Positions 24,843 through 36,400 of a stretch of DNA of 64,000 nucleotides are shown one piece after another. The first letter of the stretch is position 1, and each line of letters begins with the position of its first letter. This stretch comes from Glandiceps talaboti (lineage: Eukaryota; Hemichordata; Enteropneusta; Spengelidae): the NCBI RefSeq assembly GCF_964340395.1, contig NC_135571.1:12674940-12738939 (forward strand). The letters are read 5' to 3'. The notes under the pieces are model-generated. The model did not search any database and was not told where the DNA came from. It saw nothing but the letters and a program-made list of their open reading frames with translations. The translations under genes and the position numbers were made by a program.

Positions 24843-24927
24843 CCTCACCACAGGAGCTCGCGCTGTTGTTAAAGTTCCTCTAGTGGTGAACTTAGCAACA
24901 GCGCTAGTTAGCTCTTGTGGGCCTCAC
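24843..24927. mobile_element. Tiny fold-back element (hairpin) with flanking direct repeats
   Basis: The 5' arm 24849-24877 (CACAGGAGCT ... GCGCTGTTG) pairs with 24888-24919 around a 10-base loop. The 3' arm has a 4-base insert. CCTCAC stands on both sides (24843-24848 and 24922-24927), like a target duplication. The hairpin also resembles a microRNA precursor in size. Confidence 0.6.
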
Positions 24928-25304
24928 ATCACGTTGGTCAATGGTCTATGCACACTGCATCGGATAGCTTCCCAGGGAGGATTCCAGTTCTAGGGTTATG
25001 TCAATGTGCACGTGATGCCCCGCCCCAAATTGGCAAATTGCCAGTCCTCTCACATGGATGCTGAGGTCTTATTGTCAACTATTTCATCGCTTCATGGAAA
25101 TTTGACACTCTGCCATTCGCGATGAGTGCTTTTCCTCATGTTTGAAGAGAAAGGGGAGGGGAGGGGTGAGAGTCAGTGGACACAGTGATTCCAAAATAGC
25201 CTCGAAAACAATCGTGTGTAGTGTGGATTTTACTCTCGCTTGTTCGCTCGTATCTACTGCATAATAGTCTGGATGCCAACGTGGTTTTTCCTCTCTGAAC
25301 CACA

Positions 25305-25423
25305 GGCATCAGAATACAATAAAATGTCGATAATATCGAAAATATTGACGTACATAACCAACTATATACGAAAGGGGTAAAATTACACTTGTTTCTGTGA
25401 TCGCACGGGTTCACTCACTGCGA
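25305..25423 (+). repeat. Short dispersed repeat (pair with 33.18-33.30 kb)
   Basis: ATCAGAATACAATAAAATGT and the following text through TCACTCACTGC recur at 33183-33303. Here it abuts the 3' edge of the LINE fragment. Confidence 0.8.
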
Positions 25424-26580
25424 AAGAAGAGGGGTCTTATTCCTCCGAAAGTCGACAATTATCTCCTTTGTGTTACTAACATTCAGTTCTAGATTGTTAG
25501 CAGCACACCACATCACTAACTCATCAACCTGGTGGCGATAATTGGACTCGTCATGCTCAGTTAGCCCAGCAACGGTTGTGTCATCTGCAAATTTAATAGT
25601 AAGACAATTTTCAAACCATGACAGTCAAACGTCATCAGAGTGTAAAGTAAGGGAGATAAACAACCTTGTGGTGCACCTGTGTTCAATACTCTAGTCTTTG
25701 ACTGTCTAGAGCCTATTTTGACCACCTGTGGACGACTTGTAAGAAAGTCCAAGATCCAATTTGAAATGCTGCGGTCCATACCAATGCTAATTAACTTGTC
25801 ATAAAGTTGCAATGGTAAAATAGTGTTGAAAGATCTAAAATCGATGAATAAAATGCGAGCATGTAGGTTTCTTCTTGTCAAGATCTTGTAGAGTATATTC
25901 TAAGGCAAGTGAAACTGGATCTTCAACTGAACGTTTTGACTTATAAGCAAACTGGTACGGATCAAATCTATCTGGAATAAAGGATTTCATGAATTTCGCT
26001 ATTAGTTTTTCAAAACATTTCATTACTATTGAAGTTAAAGCAACTGGGCGGTAATCATTCATACTAACGACTGGCGTGCGCTTCGGCACTGGAATTATGT
26101 TGATGATTTAAAAATAGTAGGTACATGACAGATGCGAAGTGACCAATTAAAGATTTCTGTAAAAAATACCACACAACTGAAAGGCACACATTCTGAGTAG
26201 CCGTGGAGATATGTTATCAGGCCCTGGGGCTTTATGTATACATGTATTTAACTTCTGAAACTGGCGTTTTGTATCATTGCAAGAAATAAAGAGTTTCCTT
26301 TTATTATCGGTAGATACCATCGGTACTTGAGTTGAATGATCAAAACGACTGTAAAACAAGTGCAAGTCATCAGGGAGGGTTGGATCGTCCGGGATTCTCG
26401 GCTTTGATTTGAAATTATAATCAGCGATTTTCTGAATGCTATTCCAGAGTTCACGTGGATTAGTTGATGAAATGTCACTTTCCAGTTTATTTTGATATTG
26501 TCGTTTGGTAATTAAGCAGTATCTCCTCAAATTCCGTATAATTTGACGCATGCTTGTCCAAAAACAAAGCCAGTTACCAT
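25424..26580 (-). mobile_element. Broken CR1/L2-like LINE, 5' and middle part of the reverse transcriptase
   Basis: Minus-strand frames, in order, give a spacer/linker region with KAPGPDNISPRLLRMC (26551-26147), then NDYRPVALTSIVMKCFEKLI (26089-25835), then ILFIDFRSFNTILP and NTGAPQGCLSPLLYTLM (25881-25561), then a frame near 25.45-25.55 kb ending ELNVSNTKEIIVDFRR. These are reverse-transcriptase motifs of the jockey/CR1/L2 group in the right order. Frameshifts break the reading frame several times, and both ends of the element are missing. It overlaps the LINE at 22.3 kb in protein content, so it is a separate copy. Confidence 0.85.
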
Positions 26581-27877
26581 AGTTTTTTTTAAAAAAAATA
26601 CTTTAATGAGTTATTTGCATAATTAGTGATTCCCTAACGGGAGGCATTCAGTTTAAATCTGGTTTTCTTACAGGGTTTGTAACCGACACGAAGACTTGGA
26701 GCCGGTTTTATACTGTACTGAGTTTCAGACCAATAAAAGAATTTTTTAAGTGGTCGGAGACTTCGGAGTAATGTCAAGTCAGATAGCAAGTCTCTGGATT
26801 AGCGATTCTTGAGCAATCATGTACAGTGTTTTGTGTATTGTTCTTGCAAGTATCAAACAATACTAACTACTGGGTGAAAGGTTAACAACATTGCGTGTGT
26901 TGACCCGGGGTATTGCCATGACAACAACAGTCGTTATAGATGTTTGAAAGTTCCAACTTGAAGACATCCAACATCTATCTGATGTAACAACGAAGTGTAA
27001 AAATTCGATATGTACCTTACATGTGTAAAATTATACACATGCATAAACTTCACACGTTGGTGAAATGGTTCAGCCCTCCTGGGGTCATTGAACTTGATTT
27101 GTGTAAAATCTGCATATATTGATTCCATCTTCCTTTCATCTCATGGGTTGGAAAAGTGTATCATTCACGGTCTGAATGATTTATAAACTAAGTGTTATGA
27201 TTTCTTAGTGATCAACACCGTTGTCTAAATCACATTACGTAGTCTAAATCACATTACGTATTTAATATTCCGAGATTCAAGGTATGACAACCGAACCATC
27301 CTATCATCCTAGCTTTGAATAAATACAATGAAATAAATCAATAATTTCGCTGTTTTACACAACGGTTCCATGCGCACCATTCGTAACGATGTATAGTCAC
27401 GTGATTACAACGTGATAGCTAATTTGAAATTTGGGTTGAAAACATCATGGAAACATTTCAGCCCCACACATCGATATTTTCACGACGTATTAGAGTTTTT
27501 TTTATTTTTCAGAGAATACGCCTAAAGCTATTTACATGTATAGATTACAACAATCTGCATCGTCGCAAACCACGGCCTGTTTTACGGCACCGTTCAGAAC
27601 GCGCCGTCCCACAGGTTATTTCGTTGTAAGGCGGAATGACAATGTGTTGTTGTGTACCCGCGATCACTAGCTTTAGGAACTAGCCAATCACCATGCTTTA
27701 GGAACAAGCCAATCACCATGCATGCTCCCCAGTCACGCTCCACCCCTGCTTCATTAAACCATAGACAGTGGAGGGCCCTGTCTATGAATATGTTTCCTCT
27801 TTAAATACATTCGTTACGTCACTAGAAGCACGCGTTACTACGCTACGTCAGTCACGCGAGACTGATACTGCTTTCCA

Positions 27878-28011
27878 CACTTGTGAGCTAATATTCTATT
27901 CCAGGATGCAGGATGGTAATATTCTAGGATGATCATAATACAAAATAATGACGTTATTAGGTACATTATTAGGCAATGGTATTTTTTGAAATGAATATTA
28001 GCTCACAAGTG
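27878..28011. repeat. 19-bp perfect inverted repeat, MITE-like
   Basis: CACTTGTGAGCTAATATTC (27878-27896) and its exact reverse complement (27993-28011) bracket 96 bp. No clear target duplication is adjacent. Confidence 0.85.
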
Positions 28012-29693
28012 ACTGTGCAGCTTTCCTCTGAAACGACGAGAAAAATAACTCATGTGCTACAATTATTGCTGGTTACTTTATTCATCTTGTTCGCAGACGA
28101 TTTTACAAACAAAGAGTGAATAATATCTTCTCCATAACACATGTAATGCGTGTGCTAATTAACACATGTAATGCGTGTGCTAATATCTCATATTAGCCTC
28201 TGATATTAGCCAGGAATCCAAACGGAGTGGGATTTTAAATTTGGCTAGTTGGAAAGCTACATTGACCAGGCTAATCTCATATTAGAAAATATACTTTACG
28301 CTATTCACGTTTAATTGATTCACCTTGAGCGTTACAGTAAAATAAAAATCCAAAAGAAAAATGTACATGTACATACACAACTACATCTCCAGCCGAGGCA
28401 CTCAGCTTCCACACACAAGGCCAATAACCATGGCCTTTTACATGTTACGTAACCACTCTCACTCCGCTACATGTATTACCTAATTACGTTTACTAGTTTG
28501 AGCCAGTTACGTCTCTAACCAACGCTGCAGTTACTGCTCTCTGTGGAAACAACGGCAAACACTTGTTCTACAAACCACTTTATCCAAAGTCGAAGACGAG
28601 TTTACGAACAAAAAGTGGAAAGATAAGGTATGTCTTGATGTTTTGTGTGATGACTTCGCTGTCCATCGTCACAATCTCAGTTTTCCGACATGACACACTC
28701 AATAGCAACGTGGCTTTACCACACACGATGGATCGCCTTCTCCAAAGGGCCGGGGCACGTGGTATTTTTAATATTGTTATTTTCCTTGTCTACAGGCTAA
28801 GTAGGACAACGTTTAACTTCAATAAATTTCCCCTACTTTTATTGAAAAAGATTTTCTTGTAGTTTCAGGATTCGTGTGATATTTTCTTTATGGAAACGTA
28901 ACAACAATCTATACCATCCAAGCAATAACATGCGTCCGTCCTTGGGTTCGTCACTATGCTTCCATTCCTACGTCATCTTACAGAAATGTCAACGATTTTT
29001 CGGAAATTTGAAGTGTTTTCATGGCAAGGAAAGGTTTTTAACATTCATATTAACACCAGACTTCCTGTCATATGGCTATCAGGATTTTAAGTGTGTGTGA
29101 AGGACTTCAGTATTTTTCCCGCCGGAATTTTACGAACCACACCCCATGCATAAATGCTGTGTCCCTTCCCCTAAAATACTGAACTAATGAAAGGGGTAAG
29201 TTATAGGTAATGTCAATGTATCTCTCATGTCGCTGTACATCTTGCATGTTTGGTGATTTTGTCAAAGTTATATTTGGGAATTTGTCAAAAACATGTTGAA
29301 AGTAATACTACATATTTAAATTGATCCATGTTTTATGTGGCGAAGATGCATCTGTTACGTAACTAAGAAGGTTGTCTAGTCTAAAGACCGTAATGTAAAT
29401 ATATATTTTGTATCCATACACACCTTTAGTAGTACGAGGTGAGTATTTGGCCAGCTCATGAAAATATCAAATAGTTACAATGATAGAATGCATAGGAAAT
29501 GATTTGATGCACGTAAAATGTCATACGACACACGGCCAAACGTTCGCGAACATTGCTATCGAGGGTGGAACATTCAGATCATAGTCTGACTACCAGATCA
29601 TTTTAGATGGTAACGATACTGTATAGGAACTACACTATATAGATCACTGATCGTGGACACACAACAATTTCACTGGCGACATGTTTGGTCTTA

Positions 29694-29897
29694 AATCTGA
29701 TTAAAATCTGATGTGGTGAAAGCGGCTAGATGCCTTCATTTACCTCTACATTTCCATCGTTTTGGGTAGTTTTTGTTCCGAGTGGGAAGGCGGCGGATCA
29801 CTTGGAACACTTGAAAACAAACGACGCAAAATGATGGACATGTAGAGGTAAATGAAGGCATCTAGCCGCTTTCACCACATCAGATTTTAATCAGATT
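29694..29897. mobile_element. Fold-back element with 58-bp perfect arms
   Basis: Arms at 29694-29751 and 29840-29897 are exact reverse complements and continue imperfectly inward (TTCCATCGTTTTG against CAAAATGATGGAC). The spacer is about 88 bp. No clear target duplication was found. Confidence 0.85.
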
Positions 29898-32800
29898 GGT
29901 TTGGTTCAAGCACCATAACTCGATGATGATTTATACTTGATTTTGATATTAAAACGCTATTGGTAAATGTAGTAGATATGCGGGTTGTGAGTTACTATAT
30001 TTCGTAGACTCGTACCATAGATCCCGACCCATGCCCGACATACTATTATCGTATACTAACAACAACCACCGTGACCATGTCCGCTTCACCATGGCAGAGT
30101 ACGAGTACTCTGGGGTCTACTCCCCTTGTAATATTTGAAGTCAAAGTGGGTCTAAAGTGGGGCCTTGGGTTTCCAGCACTGGCCACGCACCCCTATCAGA
30201 GCTGGCCACTGGTAATGTCACTGGAGTCTGAAAGATCCAGTCGTTGGATCTTTCAGGTTATGTGTGTGTGTGTGTGTGTGTCCCACTGTGCGTGGGGGAG
30301 GGATACTGAGGGGTAGTCACGACCAAATGTGTTGTGACAACGTACAAGTGCAGCGTGAGTCATGGTCGTAAATTACTAGCGTTTAATGGCTATACTACGG
30401 GTAATTCACTCTTACTCAAAAGTGTATTCGGGAACACTTGGACGTGATCTGGTTGGTGTTAGAAGTATTTGGACCATGTAACGAAGAGTGATCCAACTAA
30501 CTATGCTTGGTGCTTATATCTACAGAATAATATAGGTAGTGATGAAAGCAACGTGGCTAACCATGCGTGAGTGACTAGTTCACATCATGTGACCTACATT
30601 AATATATTCAGTTAAAATTAGAGGATTTGGTTGAACATTGTAACCATGGCTTAAATTTAACTTCCTTCTTATGGTTTGGTCGAGAGGCTATCCGTTGACA
30701 TGATGGAAGATGGAAATGATTACTAGATTCGAAAGAAATGATTGCTAGATTCGAAAGTCACGCTTAGAGTTTAATTAGTCTAGTAAAAGCTACGCGTAGT
30801 ACTAATCAGATACAGTTATACATGTCAAATATTTACTTTCAGCAACATTGATTTCCTTTGATCTGTCAGACGACTGTCACATAATTAATTTGGTAATCTA
30901 GGTACAATGATTGGAAGACCGTTGGTCTAGCTGCCAGACTCGTATTCGTGACAATTTCGTCCCTTTGTAAGCCGTGATTAGTAATAATACCAGTGGTATT
31001 TACATGGAAGTGAAAGTATATGCGAGTATTCGTCAGTCTAACATTTCCATAAGTACGTTGTGCATCTCTACTTTCATTTTTTCGTGATTATGTAGTATTT
31101 CGGTTTGCATTTTTTTTTTTGGGGGGGGGGGGTAGCGAACAGTCTGTTCAGCGCTGTCAACATGAATATATAGACGTCATCACTTTACGACAGCCGGACA
31201 AACATGTTGTGTTGCATGTCACTTGATTTGCATGACAATTGAGAGTCATGACCACTCATGGTCACAGACAAGTAAACATGTTTGTGCATTATGTGAAAAT
31301 ATAGTCTTCGTAACCGCAGACCTTGTCTGTGCCTCAGACCACTAACGAACAGACTGGAAACATTTATTTACTTCGAGGAATTTCTGCTTATCAGCAGAAC
31401 TCGAAAAACAAAAATCGTCACAAAGAAAACCTATTGTGAGTATGGGCTGTGGCTCTTAATCCCTCTCCCTACTGTCACGCCCACCCTTCAAGCATGCCTT
31501 TTGTTTTAATCTCTCTCCAAAAACTGTCGAACGTTGTGCAAAACAAAACGTGTTCGGTAACAACCTGATACAACTACAAATACGCATTATGCATGTATAT
31601 TATAGCACAGAGGCGTGTAATATTAATAGATTGTTGTTTTCTTATTGCTTAGAATGCCGTTTTCTTTAGGAAAATATCGTACGAATCTTACTGCTACAAA
31701 TGTATCAATCTCTATACTACGAAGTCTCTTCCCCTTACATGTAGGAATATATATTCAAAAGGTTGTTATATTTAGTCTGTTGACCTGGAAAACAACAATC
31801 TATTATCTACGGAATATTATACTCCCCTGGCCTGTGTACATACACGGGAACGTATTTCTGGCCTTAGCTGAGTGTAGGTGATTTTGTTTTTATGCCCATT
31901 TTTTTCCGTTCTGATGTTTAACGGGAAGCAAACGCTACAAATTCCTGTTAACGTTAACCCAAATAGACAAGCTCACACTGAAAACGTGAGCGACGCGTCG
32001 ACGAGCGACGCCGACTTGTCAAAGTACTGCCCGCTTCAATGCCATGCGTTGCTACATTTGCCGGACGGAAATTGAGGTGCTACATTTGCCGATTTTGAGG
32101 GAAATTGGGGTACCTCTGAACACTTCTTGGGTCTCGAAGGCTCCGTAAGTAATGTTGGCGTTTGGAAATGTCTGAATTTTTGGCAGGCAAGGCGTAATTT
32201 AGCAGAATAATCCACCAACCACAGTTCTTCTATCACCCAACTTTGCGATTCAGATCTGAATGGCTTACTATTTATGTTTACGTTTAAGGCACGTTTAATG
32301 TAGGAATTGTAGCTTAGCTTCCAGTTAAACATCGGAATGAAAAAGGATAAACACAGAACAAAAAGTCTTCAAAATCACATCAAACGCTACAATTATTGCA
32401 GTTACTCATGCCCAAATATCGCGTTACTTTACGTGATAAAACGTAACATTGCAACTTCATACATAAACAGTGGCCCCTAATTAGGATTCAAAGATTATTG
32501 TTACAGCAAGTAAGTCACATCACATCAAGGGAAAAGCCGCGTTTCTAGTCTGTATTTTTATTACTCCGAGCCTTCACCCTTGATTTGCAATGGTGCAGAA
32601 GGTTTATGTTTCTGTACACGTTCGTCTTTCCCCAGTCTACTAATGTACACACTATTAACAGTCAAGGGGTACTAAGTGCAGTCAGTGTTCATCATAACAA
32701 GTCGAAGGAAAATAAATATTCATAACTCCCTGGTGCCTGGGACCCTGTTTTGCATATGACTATGTTTTGGAGGTGGACTCACTGGCAAGTAATCACCAAT

Positions 32801-33182
32801 ATATAAACATCCCCTATCTTGGTTGTTCACTTGCAAATGTCACATATTTGAATAATCCTGAGTGACACACAATCTAAACAGCTGTTTGTACATTTTGAAG
32901 AGTTTTTACATTCTATGATACAAACTGATTGATTTTCAACTAATTAGTGTATCAATTTACCATCCTAAGCCATTCACAAACAATGTGTACATGATTCATG
33001 ACCTGTGTGTTTCTCGGAGTACAGAAAAAATGCTGAAAACAAGACCCAGAAGCTTAGTGCTCTGTACAGCAGTTTGAATTTCCGGCATTTGCATAGACTA
33101 GCCATAATCCTCTTTATATAGGGCAGTTCTGTGTTAAATGTCTTGAAACCACTGGCACTCGTTTCCCGAGATATGTATCAGA

Positions 33183-33303
33183 ATGTTTCTATCAGAATAC
33201 AATAAAATGTCGATAATATCGAAAATATTGTTGTATTTAGCCAACTAATATGAAACAGGTAAAATTACATGTGTTTCTGTGATCACGCAAGATCACTCAC
33301 TGC
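33183..33303 (+). repeat. Short dispersed repeat (pair with 25.31-25.42 kb)
   Basis: Matches 25305-25423 from ATCAGAATACAATAAAATGT to TCACTCACTGC. It lies about 160 bp upstream of the methyltransferase start codon. Confidence 0.8.
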
Positions 33304-33460
33304 ACCGGTGTGGCGATGAAGTCATCAAAACTTGCGTGAAAAAAGTCACTTGGAAATATGGAATATGAGAAATACGTTGATCATAGGGAATGTATCAGCA
33401 ATAAAAAGTCAAAGTTTATATATTTGATCTCCATGTTGTTTGTTTTCAAATTCTGTAGAT

Positions 33461-36400
33461 ATGGCCACTATTCAAAAAGAAAGACGAGTTGAATACTGGG
33501 AGAGCCGTGCCGATCATTGTGATGGTATTCAAAAGGTTATGAATTATGCATGTGCAGAAGAAATGACCAGGTTGGAGATTCCTGAAATCCTTGCTGAGCT
33601 GCCTCCATTGAAGGACAAAACTGTTTTGGAACTTGGAGCTGGAATTGGGTAAGTACATTGGATATTAAGGGGTTTCAACTGGTAAATAATTTTATATATG
33701 TTTATGGTACTCATGACTCTCAGTATATAGACCCTCCACCATACGTAATCGAATTAATCATACATAATGCTTCAAAGGAAATACTGCAGTTGCGTATCCT
33801 GTTGGTGGAGGGTCTATGCTCAGTAAAAGTCACATATAGTCACATATGTAACCACACCCACATAAAACCTAGTAGGGGTAACTTTGACCATGGAAGTAGA
33901 AGTTCTACTTCCATGCTTTGACAGTTTGTAGCCAGAGTTTCAATCCCTGGTTCTCACATTAGTATTAGATTGACAGTGAAGCCGTGAGCATTTTTAGAAA
34001 GGACAAATCTTGTTATATTTAGAACTAAGTTTTTCTACAGCTCTGTCAGACAACGGTTTTCACATAATTTTAATCCCAAACTCTAAACTGAACTGGGTCT
34101 CTAAGGGAGTACAAGCATGAGTCGTATAATTTGGGTGTAGAAATACACAGTCACAATTAAAAAAAAAATAAGTTAAAAACTGTTTGCATTGAAACATAGG
34201 AACATTTGAGTGTGATTTACTGGCATTGTTATGATTCATAGCGGACGATTTAACTACAGACTGAAATGAACGATGTCCTGTAGAGGTCATGTCCCATCTG
34301 TGTCCTAAAACGATCACCTACCAACATTTTTGTACATGGACTTGGGGAGTATCACATTACTTCCATGGTATGTACATGCTGTAGAGTAAACCTTGTCGGG
34401 CACATTCACACATAGGCCAATTGCAACCTCTAGTCTTAGGAGCAGAATCATTGAGGGCAGAGCAACTGTCTTACGCAGTCAAGCTAGCCATAAAATGTCA
34501 TGGAGGGTCTAAAGTCTAATATTCCCTCAGGTATTACTAACTCAGTATTCACCTCGCATATGTAAGTAAGGTTTAGTAACTTTTGTTGTTACTTTGTTAT
34601 GAAAACGTTGGTGTATTCTCAATTAAAGAAAAAATCAGGGGTCATCGTACATACTGCAGGTGAATAGGCCATTGCAGACTGCAAACAGAAAATTGTGAAT
34701 ACAGTGCCCTTGCTCAAATTGGGTGTATCATCACCTCATAATTTACTGTTTCTTAAGAGCTTTGTCCCTTGGTATTCTGTAGAAGTGTAAATCAGGGATG
34801 TTTTCTGTGTTGTTCTGACACCGAGGAAAGCCATGATTAACCAAGTAACCTATACCATGTATACCCGTAAGGTACACACAGACAGGAAGTAGAGCGCCAC
34901 CATGGCAAATTTTGGAAAGGCCTTTTGTAATTTCAAAAATCCAATACGACCACCAAATGTTGTGATACTATAAAGGTAGTAAAAAAAATTCTTTTGAAAA
35001 TGAAATGGTGAAGCTCAAAAATTGTTTTTCGTTTCAAAACGACAATTACCAAACTCTCACTTTGTCTGTAAATTTCATGGAAATTTGTCCCCGATCATGG
35101 CATATTCAGTCAATATTCTTCTTATCTGGATGCATAGCTACATTTCCCCATGACGTCATTACATTACAGTTTGATCTGCATGGTATTCATATATATTCTG
35201 TTCGATAGGAGATTTACTTGTGCCCTCGCCAAGGAAGCTAAACACGTGACTGCAGTCGACCTTATTGAGAGATTTACCGAAGAAAACCGAGTTAATAATG
35301 CACATCTTGGAAACATTGACTTTGTCACATCAGATGCTGCTTCTCTTGAAGTATCTCAAAAGTAAGTCATAAACCACATCATTGTAAACCGCAGCCTCTT
35401 TTATGGCACCCTCTTTTATGGCACGGTCCAAAGTAAGTCATAAACCACATCATTGTAAACCGCAGCCTCTTTTATGGCACGGTCCAAAGTAAGTCATAAA
35501 CCACATCATTGTAAACCGCAGCCTCTTTTATGGCACGGTCCAAAGTAAGTCATAAACCACATCATTGTAAAACGCAGCCTCTTTTATGGCACGGTCCAAG
35601 AATTAACACCTCTGATTTGTGAGAATACTGGTAGTGTATCTAAAGCACTGTTTGTTTTAAGTTTCCCCACAGGCAAGTAAGAAGTTTATTACTTGTTTGT
35701 GGTTTCACTACCACACACCTGACTTTCAAATAATTCCATTGATTGCATATTATATCATTCAGGACATGAAGCCAGTATTGTACAGTGCGGCCCGGGGGCA
35801 TGGGTTTCCATGGCTACCTTTGAAAACACACTATTGATTTGCATGTGTGATATCCCAGATTTTGCAATTCCTGTCTGGTGGCAGTATACAGGTTGCCATA
35901 GCTACCACTAAAACAGTTAATTGTGACTGATATATGAACATCCAGATTTTGCAAGTCCAGTAACGCATCTTGCTGCCTGTGGGAAATATATGTGTTCCCA
36001 TGCAGCTGCCATTCAAATTATCAATAGTTCCTTTGTCATGGTTGACGTCATGTATGCATATTTGCATTTTTTAACCCCTATCTCCTTACTTTATATTTTC
36101 AGGTATGATATAGTTTTTTCTAACTTCCTGCTCCAGTACTTGGATGAAGAGGAATGTCGAAATGTTGTCTTGGAAACAATTTCATGGCTGAAAGATGGTG
36201 GTTATGCATTTTTTAGGGAATCAGCTAAAGGTAAGTTATACTTCATATCTTACGTGGGTACAAGTTTGAAATTTGCCCTTAAAGTAGATTTTGGTGGTCA
36301 ATGGCAAAAAGCAGGTAGTCCATATGCTAGTATCAATGCAAGCACATGTTATGTCAATTATAGTATTATATTACTTAATTGGGGGGGGGGGGGGGGGGGG

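Larger units (their letters stand above)
26581..33182. other. Gene-free region with hairpins and small direct repeats
   Basis: No gene is supported over 6.6 kb. Contents: two direct copies of TCTAAATCACATTACGTA (27222-27260); a 26-bp tandem pair carrying AGCCAATCACCAT (about 27668-27720); an inverted repeat at 27878-28011; a direct pair of AACACATGTAATGCGTGTGC (28136-28184); a fold-back at 29694-29897; a diverged relative of the 18-kb repeat near 30.15 kb; and G-runs near 31.12 kb. The 5' UTR exon of the methyltransferase gene should lie here but was not identified. Confidence 0.5.

Noticed and set aside
28495-28862. Open frame with a basic stretch followed by a hydrophobic segment, like the N-terminus of a type II membrane enzyme
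   Set aside because: No good donor ends it, no partner exon with a recognisable domain follows, and the frame runs into AT-rich text. Not enough to call a gene.
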